DNA of 64,000 bases, taken from an uncultured Armatimonadota bacterium (GTDB lineage Bacteria > Armatimonadota > Fimbriimonadia > Fimbriimonadales > Fimbriimonadaceae). Below the pieces are notes generated by a model that was not told where the DNA came from, searched no databases, and saw only the letters and a list, made by a program, of their open reading frames with translations. Shown here piece by piece: positions 1 through 9,043 of the stretch. How positions within the stretch are numbered: the stretch's first letter is position 1; each line of letters opens with the position of its first letter. The position numbers and the translations under genes are program-made. The stretch spans positions 1 to 64,000 of the forward strand of contig CAIUHP010000100.1 of NCBI GenBank assembly GCA_903899015.1, read 5' to 3'.

Positions 1-53
1 ATGTAGCTTCTCTCGAGTGCTCGATACTTTGCTTCTATTCAATCGCTATGCAA

Positions 54-66
54 CTTTCAAAGAGCT
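54..66 (-). promoter_or_regulatory. boxA-like antitermination element
   Basis: The minus strand reads AGCTCTTTGAAAG, close to the boxA core TGCTCTTTGAAA known from bacterial rRNA leaders. It lies about 70 bases downstream of the promoter at 134-162 on the same strand. This spacing and order fit an rRNA leader whose 16S gene would begin left of base 1. Confidence 0.5.
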
Positions 67-133
67 TTCTTCGCTGGTCAACCACTACTTTCGACTTCGC
101 TTTCGCTTGTCTCTCAGCCGCTGACAGTCGTAT

Positions 134-162
134 ATGGTACCGCTTTGACTTTCGGAAGTCAA
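134..162 (-). promoter_or_regulatory. Strong sigma70-type promoter reading left
   Basis: On the minus strand a -35 TTGACT (157-162) is separated by exactly 17 bases from a -10 TACCAT (134-139). An AT-rich stretch upstream (about 173-205) could act as an UP element. It is the best two-box promoter I found in the window and no protein gene follows it on that strand, which fits a stable-RNA operon. Confidence 0.55.
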
Positions 163-491
163 CCGCTTAGGCTCAAATTGGCATTAAAAAGTGATTTCTC
201 TCGATTTTGACCTCGCGAGCGCCACATTAAGGCCCTAAGCGTCCCTTAACTGCATATGTGCAGACTAAATAGATAGTCCCCCACCCACTTAATATGGGGG
301 TAATGGAAAAGTTGGTTACAGGGAGTGAAAATCTCTCGAAGGTCACGGTTTTAAGCATCGGCCTTCTGATTCGGTTAGTCGTTCAAACCAGGGGCACTCT
401 CGATCCCTTCGCAGCTCAGCCATGTTCGGTGTTTGAGTAGTGGAAAGTACGTTAACAATACGGAGCGGTCTCACTCAATACGACTTACCAG

Positions 492-1538
492 CTAATCGTC
501 ATGGGGCTCGTCAACTGGCACCTGCGGCTCCATCGTTCCGGAAGGCGTCGCCATCATCATGGGTGGTGAAAGGGGATTGTCGCTGATCGACATCCGCTCA
601 ACCGCATTGGCCGCGCATGGCGTGCCGAACTTCGGCTGAGCATATTCGAGGTGAGTGTTTCCCCGCGCAAGAATGTGCTGGCCATTTCCCCCACCCCAAG
701 TCGTAAAACTCCTCGCATTACAGTAATGGTTGACGAAGCTGCGCCGAGTTCGGTCCTCCGTTCGATTCATCAATGATCGATGAAGAACATGACCACCAAA
801 GAACGCAACATCTCCCGGCTCCATAATCGCAGGAACTTCCCGGTCGGTATATCGAGCGGCAACCGGCTTTAAGCCATTCGACAGGTTCTCGTCGTCGTTT
901 GAGTGAGCACCGACATTAGCAACCGTGGGTAAGCCTTCCAAGCCCCAGTCGCCATAACCATAACCAGTTGTCGGAGGGTAGATCGGTTCACATTGACTTC
1001 CCGGAGACATCCACAGGCACCCATTCTCGGTATCAGCACGATCAAGTGCAATCCAAGCACCGATCAAAGTATCGGGAAATGTCGGTATGTAATAGGTGTC
1101 CTGATGAAAACCCTGGCCAAAGGCGCCCGGACCCTTTATGAACATCATCGTCTGCATCGCCAAAACATCGGGCCCCGTTAGAGCCTGAACGACGTCGAGC
1201 ACGCGCGGGTACAGAAGGTAATGCTCCCAAATTTCCAATTCGGTGTGCAGCATGTGAATCCGCAACAACCGAGTCTCAATCTCCTTCAACGTTGCTCCAA
1301 CCGGTAATGGGTCAGCCCCCGGCACCGTAATGCGATCATGCATCAAGTCCTCGGTGTGTTCGAGCAGGGCTTTCACATGGTCTGCCTGAACTAGGCCCCG
1401 AACGATTAAGTAGCCATCGCGACGGAACGTGCGATATTCATCCACGCTGACTTTATAAGGCTCGATTTCTAGCCAAGGATCGTTTTTAGCAACGCTGCTC
1501 ATCTCGAACTTAAATATAGCGCCTGCGTCTTCAGACAT
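492..1538 (-). CDS. Phytanoyl-CoA dioxygenase (PhyH) family protein
   Basis: This 348-residue protein is a predicted cytosolic Fe(II)/2-oxoglutarate-dependent oxygenase of the PhyH family. The iron-binding His-x-Asp is seen in GFHQDTYY near residue 143, and the distal histidine in GGHVLHRS near residue 250, with the usual length for the family. Family members hydroxylate acyl-CoAs, small metabolites or natural products; nothing nearby fixes the substrate. The ATG at 1536-1538 is preceded on the minus strand by GGAG seven bases upstream, which supports this start. The gene is divergent from tag, with start regions close together. Confidence 0.85.
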   Translation of the reverse strand: MSEDAGAIFKFEMSSVAKNDPWLEIEPYKVSVDEYRTFRRDGYLIVRGLVQADHVKALLEHTEDLMHDRITVPGADPLPVGATLKEIETRLLRIHMLHTELEIWEHYLLYPRVLDVVQALTGPDVLAMQTMMFIKGPGAFGQGFHQDTYYIPTFPDTLIGAWIALDRADTENGCLWMSPGSQCEPIYPPTTGYGYGDWGLEGLPTVANVGAHSNDDENLSNGLKPVAARYTDREVPAIMEPGDVAFFGGHVLHRSLMNRTEDRTRRSFVNHYCNARSFTTWGGGNGQHILARGNTHLEYAQPKFGTPCAANAVERMSISDNPLSPPMMMATPSGTMEPQVPVDEPHDD

Positions 1539-1600
1539 TGAGTGACTCCATGCCGGGTTTTGAAGGAATCGATTCGGTTATTCGTGGCATGATGCGTTTA

Positions 1601-2173
1601 ATGCTTGACGCACCTTTGAATCGATGTTGGTGGCCATCGAATGACCTTGCGATCGCCTACCACGACCAAGAATGGGGAGTGCCCATATTCGATGACAATC
1701 TTCTCTTCGAAATGCTCACTCTGGAGGGAGCACAAGCGGGATTAAGTTGGGACACCGTCTTGAAGAAGCGCGAAGGTTACCGAGAGGCGTTTGGCGGCTT
1801 TGATCCGCAAATTGTCGCCGACTTTGGGTCAGACGACGTAGATCGGTTGCTTCAGAATGCTGGAATCATTCGACATCGCGGCAAAATCGCATCCACGATC
1901 AACAATGCCGCCAAGGTCCTCGAGATTCAATCGAAACAGGGCTCTTTCAGCAATTACATTTGGGCATTCGTTGACGGAAAGCCCATTCAAAACGAATGGG
2001 TTGGCTCCGGGCAGATTCCTAGCTACACACCTCTCTCCACCTTGATCAGCAAAGATCTTTTGAAACAAGGATTTCGCTTTGTTGGTCCGACGACGGTCTA
2101 TGCATTCATGCAAGCCGCGGGGCTCGTGAATGACCACACAACCGATTGTTTCCGCTGGATGGAATTAAGGTGA
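1601..2173 (+). CDS. tag: DNA-3-methyladenine glycosylase I
   Basis: The enzyme removes 3-methyladenine from alkylated DNA as the first step of base excision repair. The protein shows the Tag hallmarks: an N-terminal RCWW, YHDQEWG with the conserved aromatic and acidic residues, and a C-terminal NDHTTDCFRW whose His and Cys complete the structural zinc site with the N-terminal Cys and His. The reading frame is open from 1538 with a TTG and has ATGs at 1550, 1589, 1592 and 1601. I chose 1601 because it gives 190 residues with the first zinc Cys at residue 9, close to E. coli Tag. No clear ribosome site supports any of the candidates, so the start is uncertain. Confidence 0.9.
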   Translation: MLDAPLNRCWWPSNDLAIAYHDQEWGVPIFDDNLLFEMLTLEGAQAGLSWDTVLKKREGYREAFGGFDPQIVADFGSDDVDRLLQNAGIIRHRGKIASTINNAAKVLEIQSKQGSFSNYIWAFVDGKPIQNEWVGSGQIPSYTPLSTLISKDLLKQGFRFVGPTTVYAFMQAAGLVNDHTTDCFRWMELR

Positions 2174-2233
2174 TTCAGTATTGACGCTTAAACTCGCCCA
2201 TTTTTGACTAAAATCGTTCAAACTTAAAGGGTT

Positions 2234-3676
2234 GTGGCAACTCCGACCTCTACCCAAGCTCCCGTCATCGGCTCGTATATCGCTGGAACCTTTGTCACCG
2301 AAGGAAATTCAACTCTAGACTCCATCAACCCGGCGAATCCGAGTGAGGTAGTGGCAAGCGCCATTCCCGCCTCCGTCGACGATGTCAATCGGGCAATCGA
2401 AGCGGCCGCTGACAGTCAAAAGAAGTGGAGCAATCTACCGGGCGCGGCTCGAGCGGAAGTTCTCAACAAGTGGGCTGACCAAATTACCGCTCGGTCCGCC
2501 GAGATGGCACTGGTCGTTGCTCGTGAAGTTGGTAAACCCATCGGCGAAGCAAAAGGCGAAGTCGGGCGTTGCGTTGCGATCCTAAGATACTACGCAGGTG
2601 AAGCGGTTCGAGAGAGCGGTCAAGTTATTCCCGGGCTCGCAGCAGGCTCACTTCAATACAGCTTAAGAGTGCCCGTCGGCGTGGTTGGACTGATTACTCC
2701 CTGGAACTTCCCGGTTGCCATCCCCCTTTGGAAGGCCGCTCCTGCCCTTGCAGTTGGAAATTCAGTTGTACTAAAGCCAGCCGAAACATCTTTGATGTGC
2801 GCCATCCTACTCGCCGAGACCGCGAAGGCTGCCGGCGTGCCCGAGGGAGTCTTCAATGTTCTCCTCGGTGATGGGGCAACGATCGGCAACGCGATGATGC
2901 AAAGCAATCTAATGAAAGCGATCAGTTTCACCGGATCAGCCCGGGTCGGCAGCATCGTGGCCGAGACTTGCGCCAAGCGCAATATCAAATTCCAAACCGA
3001 AATGGGTGGCAAGAACGCAGCAATCGTCATGCCAGATGCCGATTTGAAGCAAGCGGCTGTTCTAGTTGCCGGCGGCGCCATGCGATTTGCGGGTCAAAAA
3101 TGCACCGCAACTAGTCGAGCAATTGTCCACTCCGACGTTAAGGAAGCGTTCTTGAAGGAGCTTGTTGAAGCCGTAATTGCCCTCCGAACTTGTGATCCCC
3201 TGGAAGCCGACTGCGCTGTCGGCCCGGTCATCACCGGAATCAGCCAAGCCAAGATCGAGGCTGCCCTAGCGAACGCAGGAACACCTTACTATAAAGGAGC
3301 CAATCCTGCAACAGGATTTTTTGTTCCGCCGACCATTTTTGTCGATGTGGAGTCAAATTCTCAGCTTGGCCAAGAGGAATTGTTTGGTCCAGTGTTAGGA
3401 GTCATCGACGCATCAAGCCTCGACCATGCGATCGAAATTGCAAATGACGTCGAGTTTGGCCTTTCCGCTTCCCTCTTCACGAAGAATTTGCCTGCGGCTC
3501 TCCAGTACGCCAGTCGGATCGAAGCAGGCATGGTTCGAGTCAACGCTGACACGACAGGAGTGGATCCTCACGCACCGTTCGGCGGTGTCAAGGGCAGCAG
3601 TTCAGGAACACGAGAGCAAGGTCCGGCGGCAAAGGACTTTTACACCGAAATCAAAACGATTCAAATCAGCGCTTAA
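2234..3676 (+). CDS. NAD(P)-dependent aldehyde dehydrogenase, probably alpha-ketoglutaric semialdehyde dehydrogenase
   Basis: This 480-residue member of the aldehyde dehydrogenase superfamily has the cofactor-binding TPWNFPVAIP and FTGSARVG segments, the general base Glu in EMGGKNA, and the catalytic Cys in GQKCTATSR. It starts at a GTG after AAAGGG. The convergent neighbour is a 4-hydroxyproline epimerase; hydroxyproline breakdown ends in oxidation of alpha-ketoglutaric semialdehyde to 2-oxoglutarate, so that substrate is the most economical guess. The hydroxyproline oxidase and deaminase/dehydratase steps are not in this window. The stop codon lies in the loop of a 13-bp hairpin. Confidence 0.85.
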   Translation: MATPTSTQAPVIGSYIAGTFVTEGNSTLDSINPANPSEVVASAIPASVDDVNRAIEAAADSQKKWSNLPGAARAEVLNKWADQITARSAEMALVVAREVGKPIGEAKGEVGRCVAILRYYAGEAVRESGQVIPGLAAGSLQYSLRVPVGVVGLITPWNFPVAIPLWKAAPALAVGNSVVLKPAETSLMCAILLAETAKAAGVPEGVFNVLLGDGATIGNAMMQSNLMKAISFTGSARVGSIVAETCAKRNIKFQTEMGGKNAAIVMPDADLKQAAVLVAGGAMRFAGQKCTATSRAIVHSDVKEAFLKELVEAVIALRTCDPLEADCAVGPVITGISQAKIEAALANAGTPYYKGANPATGFFVPPTIFVDVESNSQLGQEELFGPVLGVIDASSLDHAIEIANDVEFGLSASLFTKNLPAALQYASRIEAGMVRVNADTTGVDPHAPFGGVKGSSSGTREQGPAAKDFYTEIKTIQISA

Positions 3677-3691
3677 AGGCGCTGATTTGAA
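3660..3691. terminator. Bidirectional hairpin between convergent genes
   Basis: A perfect 13-bp stem (3660-3672 with 3679-3691) has a six-base loop TTAAAG that contains the TAA stop of the aldehyde dehydrogenase. On the minus strand the stem is followed by a T-rich stretch, so it could end the epimerase transcript as well. Confidence 0.6.
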
Positions 3692-3706
3692 CTGCCCAAT
3701 GGCAAG

Positions 3707-4645
3707 TTAGAGCTGGATTCCGTTGCGTATCGGATCGCTCGGATCGAATATCAGCATATTGTCGCCCGTCACATATGCCTGACCGGTGATCGTAGGCAAG
3801 ATCGACGCGCCCGACCATTCAAACTTGCCTTCGAAGAGCGTTCCGATTATGCTCTCTTGTCGCCATACTTCCCCTTCAGAAAGTTTGCCTTGCGCAGCTA
3901 AGCAAGCTAATTTGGCACTGAGTCCCGTTCCGCAAGGCGACCGGTCGTAGGCACCACCGGGGCACAAAACATAGTTCTTGCTATTGGCATCGGCCCGCTC
4001 AGGAGCGCCAAAAATCTCAATATGATCAATCTCGGCTCCATCCTTCCCGGTGATGCCATGGGCTAATAGAGCAGACTTGATCGCTTTCGAATAGTGTCCC
4101 AAAGCTTCTAGATGGGAAGCCAATACTGGAACATGCGAATCTCCTACCAGAAAGAACCAATTTCCACCGTAGGCGATGTCGCCCGTAACTTGCCCATAGC
4201 CAGGTACCTCGACCGAAACGGATTCCTGATAGCGATAACTCGGAACGTTATGGATAGAAACTTTTCCATCGTCAGCAAGAATCGCGGAAACATCCCCCAC
4301 TGGCGTTTCAATAACGTGAGTGCCCGGGCCGATTTTGCCCATGTGAACCAAAGAGGCAACGAGTCCAATCGTTCCGTGTCCACACATTCCCAAAAATCCG
4401 ACGTTGTTGAAGTAAATCACTCCTGCGGCCGCCTTGTCTGAGACAGGTTTACAAAGCAAAGCTCCGACCACTGCCTCCGAACCTCGGGGCTCGTTGACCA
4501 CCGCGCTGCGAGTCGAATCAAATTTTTCTTTGAATGCGATCAAGCGATCCATCATCGAACCCGAACCCAGGTCTGGACCGTTCTCAATGATTAGCCGAGT
4601 CGGCTCTCCTTCGGTGTGAGAGTCAATGACCCTAATTCTTTCCAT
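3707..4645 (-). CDS. 4-hydroxyproline 2-epimerase (proline racemase family)
   Basis: This 312-residue cytosolic enzyme interconverts trans-4-hydroxy-L-proline and cis-4-hydroxy-D-proline without a cofactor. Both catalytic cysteines are present: MCGHGTIG near residue 88 and DRSPCGTG near residue 236. Family members with Thr at the first position are dehydratases instead, so the Cys/Cys pair argues for racemase or epimerase activity. Proline racemase remains possible, but the adjacent semialdehyde dehydrogenase favours hydroxyproline. The ATG at 4645 follows a -10-like TAAACT by six bases, which suggests a leaderless transcript. Confidence 0.85.
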   Translation of the reverse strand: MERIRVIDSHTEGEPTRLIIENGPDLGSGSMMDRLIAFKEKFDSTRSAVVNEPRGSEAVVGALLCKPVSDKAAAGVIYFNNVGFLGMCGHGTIGLVASLVHMGKIGPGTHVIETPVGDVSAILADDGKVSIHNVPSYRYQESVSVEVPGYGQVTGDIAYGGNWFFLVGDSHVPVLASHLEALGHYSKAIKSALLAHGITGKDGAEIDHIEIFGAPERADANSKNYVLCPGGAYDRSPCGTGLSAKLACLAAQGKLSEGEVWRQESIIGTLFEGKFEWSGASILPTITGQAYVTGDNMLIFDPSDPIRNGIQL

Positions 4646-4651
4646 AGTTAA

Positions 4652-4657
4652 AGTTTA
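4652..4657 (-). promoter_or_regulatory. -10 box of a leaderless promoter
   Basis: The minus strand reads TAAACT, then six bases, then the ATG of the epimerase gene. Transcription starting 6-7 bases after the -10 box would begin at the start codon. No good -35 is seen. Confidence 0.4.
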
Positions 4658-4883
4658 AATTACCTCGTCCCGGGACTTCACGACCTTAAGGTAGATCGCC
4701 TTATTGGTTCGCTAAATCGCCTAAAGGCTCATGTGCTTCGTAAGAACCTCCTAAGCAATTGTCCAAAATGGAATAGAAACGGACTTTGGGCCGTTTAATT
4801 TGGTGTAGGGGCTACCACCTAGTCGTCCAAAACTGATATGTTATTGAGGCTCCCCCAATGACGTGTGGGCCCTCGTGAAAGAT

Positions 4884-5291
4884 ATGACCCCCTCCTTGAA
4901 GCAAATCTCGTACATCTCCATCGTGTCTCTCGTGATGGTTTCGGCCGCCATGTTCGCACCCGCCCAGTCGGCAAAATCGAAGTCCAAAGCGAAGCCAGCT
5001 AAGACTGCTCCTGCCAACTACAAAGCAGTCCAGGCGATCTTCGACAAGAATTGCCTCCAGTGCCACAGTGCTCCTAAGCCAAAGGCAATGTTAAACCTCC
5101 AGAGCTATGAGGGAACGATGAAGGGTAACGACGATGGATCGGTTATCACTCCCGGCAAGCCAGATCAGAGCCTCTTGTTCCGCTTGATCAACCTAACCGG
5201 TCGCAAGCAAATGCCACCCAAGAAGAACCTCACCAAAGCTGAGATCGCTACCATCGGCGCTTGGATTAAAGCAGGCGCAACCAACAAATAG
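4884..5291 (+). CDS. Secreted c-type cytochrome domain protein (planctomycete PSCyt1-like)
   Basis: This small exported protein has an N-terminal hydrophobic signal segment (about residues 10-28), a Lys/Ala-rich linker, and one haem-binding CLQCH motif followed by the PPK-x-L-x(6)-I-x-x-W-I-x-x-G pattern of the cytochrome domain found next to planctomycete DUF1549/DUF1553 proteins. Here it stands alone, without those partners. An open frame extends to a GTG at 4863; I prefer the ATG at 4884, which puts the signal peptide at the N-terminus and gives 135 residues. Its electron-transfer partner is unknown. Confidence 0.75.
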   Translation: MTPSLKQISYISIVSLVMVSAAMFAPAQSAKSKSKAKPAKTAPANYKAVQAIFDKNCLQCHSAPKPKAMLNLQSYEGTMKGNDDGSVITPGKPDQSLLFRLINLTGRKQMPPKKNLTKAEIATIGAWIKAGATNK

Positions 5292-5307
5292 TCAAATCCA
5301 GTCATAT

Positions 5308-5347
5308 AAAAGGTCGCCTGCCGCTAACCGCGGGGGGAGACCTTTTT
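5308..5347 (+). terminator. Rho-independent terminator after the small cytochrome gene
   Basis: The stem AAAAGGTC (5308-5315) pairs with GACCTTTT (5339-5346), with GC-rich bases in between and a run of five T at 5343-5347. Confidence 0.7.
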
Positions 5348-5357
5348 CATGGGTAAA

Positions 5358-5936
5358 TCAGCTTGCTGGTGCAATTTCAGCAACCTTCGTTGCCAGTTCT
5401 TTCTCTGCCGTCAGAGCGCGAAGTTCTTCCTCCGAGATTCGGCAATCCTGATGCTTCATCAACTGAATAAGTAAGTCGGTGTTGTGCTCCAAGTTACGAA
5501 GAATGACCATCACCTCTTGCTCTGCTTTCTTGTTGATTTCAAAATCAAGCTCCGCACGAATCTCAGAGTGCCGCCCCTGCAGATTCTGGCCAACCATGAT
5601 CAGCGGCATAAGGAAAATCTGAATGACATTGCTAATCAAGAGGTAAGCCACAAAGGCTGGAAATGGATCAAACGCCGCCCAGTGCAGCCCCGGAAATTCC
5701 GTTGCCAGGATGTTATAGCTGCACCATAGGACTGTCCAGGTGAAAATGATGAGGAAGAACCCCATCGATCCAACTTTGTCGGTGATTTTGACCGCAAATT
5801 TATCTAGCGGTGACAGCTCACTCTCGTGCAGATCGTTTGCATTCTTTACTTCCGGAGCCTTTCTCTCGTAGCGAACCGGCCGAAGCTTGCTCCAAAGATC
5901 CGATATTTGATTGCTAGGTGATGTATTGTCTGCCAT
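5358..5936 (-). CDS. DUF1003 family inner-membrane protein
   Basis: This 192-residue protein has the DUF1003 layout: a charged N-terminal region, two closely spaced transmembrane helices (roughly residues 70-90 and 100-125) with the family's xNI-x(5)-GxxWAxFDPFPA loop between them, then a long soluble helix rich in Glu and Lys (INKKAEQE, DLLIQLMKHQD). The frame is open to 5972, but the ATG at 5936 has GGAGG about ten bases upstream and gives the typical N-terminus. The gene probably shares a transcript with cutC 48 bases upstream. The function of DUF1003 is not established. Confidence 0.85.
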   Translation of the reverse strand: MADNTSPSNQISDLWSKLRPVRYERKAPEVKNANDLHESELSPLDKFAVKITDKVGSMGFFLIIFTWTVLWCSYNILATEFPGLHWAAFDPFPAFVAYLLISNVIQIFLMPLIMVGQNLQGRHSEIRAELDFEINKKAEQEVMVILRNLEHNTDLLIQLMKHQDCRISEEELRALTAEKELATKVAEIAPAS

Positions 5937-5984
5937 GGTACAAAGCCTCCAGACGTTTACACATTCCACCAAGATGCGACTTAG

Positions 5985-6731
5985 CTATTGAGTGCGAGCT
6001 TCACTCACGATTGCCGCAACAATCGATGGGTCAACTGCGCCAAAGCTATCTTCAGGTGGCGCATTGGCGATGTTGAACCTAAGGGAAGGATTTACCTTCA
6101 TAGATGAATCTATCTTTGTCGTAGTTGCAGATAGGTGCACCATACGGCATCCCGTTTTTTGAACGATCTCGGCGACGTTATTGGGTCGAATTCCGCCTCC
6201 TGGAAGAATCTCAATCCGATCACTTGCTCTTTCTATCATCTCGCGAATCAACTTTGATCCTTCGATCGAAGTGGGTTTCTGACCACTCGTCAGTATGCGA
6301 GTCATCCCCAAATCAATGATGGTCTCCAATGCCTCAATCGGGTCAGGGGTGACATCAAAAGCCCGGTGAAACACGGTCGGCAGGCCTCGAACTCGGTCCA
6401 CAAGGCGTTTGGTTCGAACTCGATCGATCGTCCCATCGGCATTTAAGAAGCCGAAAACAAATCCATCTGCGCCGCTCTCAGATGCCATATCGACGTCTCG
6501 TTCCATCGCATCAAAATCAGCTTGCGAATAGTTAAATCCGCCCGACCTTGGGCGAACCATAAACATCACCGGCAATGTCGAGATTCGCTTGCATTCCAAG
6601 AGAGTGCCAATCGAAGGAGTTAGCCCGCCAAGTGCTAACGCAGAGCATAGTTCGACTCGTTGAGCGCCCCCTGTCTCCGCCGCAACTACATCGTCAACGG
6701 AACAAGCACAAATCTCGACGAGAACGCTCAT
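5985..6731 (-). CDS. cutC: CutC family protein
   Basis: This 248-residue TIM-barrel protein matches CutC from the N-terminal EICACSVDDV, through GGAQRVELCSAL and GGLTPS, to the conserved LPGGGIRPNN and the C-terminal MVHLSAT. The family was named for copper homeostasis in E. coli, but its biochemical role is unproven, so the copper link should be treated with caution. It lies first in a likely operon with the DUF1003 gene. Confidence 0.88.
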   Translation of the reverse strand: MSVLVEICACSVDDVVAAETGGAQRVELCSALALGGLTPSIGTLLECKRISTLPVMFMVRPRSGGFNYSQADFDAMERDVDMASESGADGFVFGFLNADGTIDRVRTKRLVDRVRGLPTVFHRAFDVTPDPIEALETIIDLGMTRILTSGQKPTSIEGSKLIREMIERASDRIEILPGGGIRPNNVAEIVQKTGCRMVHLSATTTKIDSSMKVNPSLRFNIANAPPEDSFGAVDPSIVAAIVSEARTQ

Positions 6732-6843
6732 GCCATCTATTTAGCACGGTTTGCTCCTGTAATTGCCAAGGCTGAAAGAAACTATTTCGACTGAAGGTCA
6801 CGCTTTAAAGGCAGGATTTAGAGTGATTCGGCCAAGATAAATT

Positions 6844-7821
6844 ATGCTTAGAATCGGATTGGTTGGATGTGGCTTCATGGGCCGAATGCACGCGAATGTT
6901 TACAAGACTCTCGACAACGCCAAGCTCGTCGGTGCTGCCGACAAGAACTCTGACGTTGCCTCCAAATATGCGAGTGAATTTGGGGCCAACGCTTATTCTT
7001 CGCTTGAAGAGATGCTTGCATCTGAAGAAATTGATGTTGTTGACATTTGTCTCCCCACATACCTCCACAGTGAATACACCATTAAAGCAGCTGAAGCCGG
7101 CAAGCACGTCTTCTGCGAAAAGCCGATGGCGCTCAGTCTTGACGAAGCCGATGCCATGATCGCAGCTTGTGAAGCCGCCGGAGTTCAACTCATGATCGGC
7201 CACTGCATTCGTTTCTGGCCGGAATACACCATCCTCAAAAAGATTACCGACGAAGCCACTCTCGGCAAATTGCTCTCGGTGAACTTAACCCGTTACGGAG
7301 CGTTCCCAGCTTGGTCAAGTGAAAACTGGCAAGCCGATGAAGCAAAGGCAGGTGGCGGCGTGTTGGACATGCACATTCACGATACCGACTTCATTCACTA
7401 TTTACTCGGCACACCCGATTCAGCTACTTCCTGGGGAACAGTCGACAGCAGGGGAGCAAGTCAAGTGTTCACAACCATGACGTATGGCAAAACCATCGCT
7501 CATCTCGAAGGAGGCTGGAATTTGCCAGGAAGTGCTCCATTTAAGCATGCCTTCCGAGCGATTTTCGAGGACGGAGCCGCAATTATGGATGCGGGTCCAC
7601 TTACGATTTACGAAGAAGGTAAGGACCCAGTGGTTCCAGAGATTCCTAAGATGGAAGCGGCCGGCGGCGGAAACATTTCCGACTTGGGAGGTTACTATCA
7701 CGAGCTTCGATACTTCGTTGATCGATTGGGCTCTGGCCAACCATTAGAGATCGTAACGCCCCAAACATCAAGAATCTCGTTAGCAACAACCCTCGAAGAA
7801 ATCCGCCAGATCAAGGCCTAG
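6844..7821 (+). CDS. Gfo/Idh/MocA family oxidoreductase
   Basis: This 325-residue NAD(P)-dependent sugar or inositol dehydrogenase-like protein has an N-terminal Rossmann fold with GLVGCGFMGRMHA at residues 6-18, the family hallmark CEKPMAL near residue 94, and a C-terminal substrate-binding domain with GGVLDMHIHDTD, where Asp and His are the usual catalytic residues. The substrate cannot be read from sequence. It is convergent with a second Gfo/Idh/MocA gene and separated from it by a strong terminator, so the two probably act independently. Confidence 0.85.
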   Translation: MLRIGLVGCGFMGRMHANVYKTLDNAKLVGAADKNSDVASKYASEFGANAYSSLEEMLASEEIDVVDICLPTYLHSEYTIKAAEAGKHVFCEKPMALSLDEADAMIAACEAAGVQLMIGHCIRFWPEYTILKKITDEATLGKLLSVNLTRYGAFPAWSSENWQADEAKAGGGVLDMHIHDTDFIHYLLGTPDSATSWGTVDSRGASQVFTTMTYGKTIAHLEGGWNLPGSAPFKHAFRAIFEDGAAIMDAGPLTIYEEGKDPVVPEIPKMEAAGGGNISDLGGYYHELRYFVDRLGSGQPLEIVTPQTSRISLATTLEEIRQIKA

Positions 7822-7834
7822 AAGCTGTCGGGAA

Positions 7835-7866
7835 CAAAAAAGGGGAGCGCGAGCTCCTCTTTTTTG
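7835..7866. terminator. Bidirectional rho-independent terminator
   Basis: A GC-rich stem (GGGGAGC paired with GCTCCTC, loop GCGA) is flanked by six A on the left and a T run on the right. It can therefore end transcription of both convergent oxidoreductase genes. Confidence 0.8.
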
Positions 7867-7881
7867 TTTAGCCACCGAATA

Positions 7882-9042
7882 TTATTTGAAATATTCAGTG
7901 AGGTCCGGTGCGACCGGTGGGACTTGTACGACTGCGCCGCCCGATCGAACCGATTGAGTCGCGGCAACTCCGGCTGCGACGCTTTGTCGAGCCGCGATTG
8001 GCGACGTAACGGAAGTGGTTCCACTGCGAAGGAAATCGAGGAACTCGCCAACGATCAACTCGTCTGCTCCGCCGTGGCCGCCGGTTGCGACTGGGACTTC
8101 ATATTCCAAATCGCCCTTTTCCACATAGCCTTGGTGGTTTTGATTCCACATACGCACCACGCTTTTGCCCGGTGAATCGCCAAAATTCTCAATCCGCCCT
8201 TCTGAACCGATAATCGTGTAGTTCCGCCAGGCATCAGGAGTGTAGTGGCACTGCTGATAAGATGCCAAAACACCATTATTCAGCTTCATCAGCATCATGT
8301 TGATGTCTTCAACATCAACGACTGAATTGAGCTTGTCGAGGCTGGATGGAGGCCAAACCTTGCGAAACTCGACTTTGATGGATTCATCTGGCTTGAGACG
8401 ATCTGTGATTTTCCCGTAGACGGAGAGGTCTCCTATGGCTGAAACAGTCTCGGAATATCCGCCGCAGAGCCAGTGTAAAACATCGATGTCATGAGCACCC
8501 TTTTGAAGGAGTAAGCCGGTGGACTTCGTTCTGTCTGCGTGCCAATCTCGGAAGTAAGCGTCACCGCCATAGCTGACAAAATGTCGGCACCAGCCGGCTT
8601 TAACCTCGCCAATCTTCCCTTCGTCAATCCATTGCTTAATCTTTTGAACCACTCCGAAGTGGCGCATGTTATGCCCGACAAATAATTTGGATCCGCTTGA
8701 TTTGGCGGTTTCTAGAATCCTATCACAACCTTCCGTTGTGATAGCCATCGGCTTTTCAAGGTAAATGTTCATGCCCGCGGCAAGCAAAGTGCACGCATGC
8801 TCTTCATGAAGCCAGTCCGGCGACATAACAAAAACCGCATCCAAGTTTTGATCGAGCAAATCCAAATAATTGGTGGTGACGTATTTGTCGTCCCCCATCC
8901 GTTCTTTGAACTTAGCGTGTGCGGCCGGGCTCAAGTCGGCCAGAGCCACTAGTTCCGCATCATCTTCTGGTCGGTTGGCAATGGCGGCTAATCCTCCGCG
9001 CAATCCCCATCCGATTGCTCCGATTCGCAAGGTCTTTCCCAT
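7882..9042 (-). CDS. Gfo/Idh/MocA family oxidoreductase, second copy
   Basis: This 386-residue paralogue has the nucleotide-binding GAIGWGLRGG at its N-terminus, LEKPMAI as the family signature, and a conserved GAHDIDVLHWL helix in the catalytic domain. The frame extends to a position 19 codons upstream, but the ATG at 9042 gives the family N-terminus MGKTLRIG and lies one base after the stop of the isomerase gene, so translation is probably coupled. Pairing with a xylose-isomerase-like TIM barrel suggests breakdown or epimerisation of a modified sugar, an inositol or a glycoside. The gene is unlike the 6.8-kb copy beyond family level. Confidence 0.85.
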   Translation of the reverse strand: MGKTLRIGAIGWGLRGGLAAIANRPEDDAELVALADLSPAAHAKFKERMGDDKYVTTNYLDLLDQNLDAVFVMSPDWLHEEHACTLLAAGMNIYLEKPMAITTEGCDRILETAKSSGSKLFVGHNMRHFGVVQKIKQWIDEGKIGEVKAGWCRHFVSYGGDAYFRDWHADRTKSTGLLLQKGAHDIDVLHWLCGGYSETVSAIGDLSVYGKITDRLKPDESIKVEFRKVWPPSSLDKLNSVVDVEDINMMLMKLNNGVLASYQQCHYTPDAWRNYTIIGSEGRIENFGDSPGKSVVRMWNQNHQGYVEKGDLEYEVPVATGGHGGADELIVGEFLDFLRSGTTSVTSPIAARQSVAAGVAATQSVRSGGAVVQVPPVAPDLTEYFK

Positions 9043-9043
9043 A

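Larger units (their letters stand above)
1..491. other. Non-coding region, probable rRNA-operon leader
   Basis: No convincing reading frame is seen. The left 162 bases read as a minus-strand promoter plus leader with a boxA-like element, pointing off the left edge of the window. Bases 163-491 show only short inverted repeats (CTGCA/TGCAG near 252-265 and CCCCCA/TGGGGG near 277-299) and no gene. The reading as the start of an rRNA operon is inference, because no rRNA sequence is inside the window. Confidence 0.5.
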
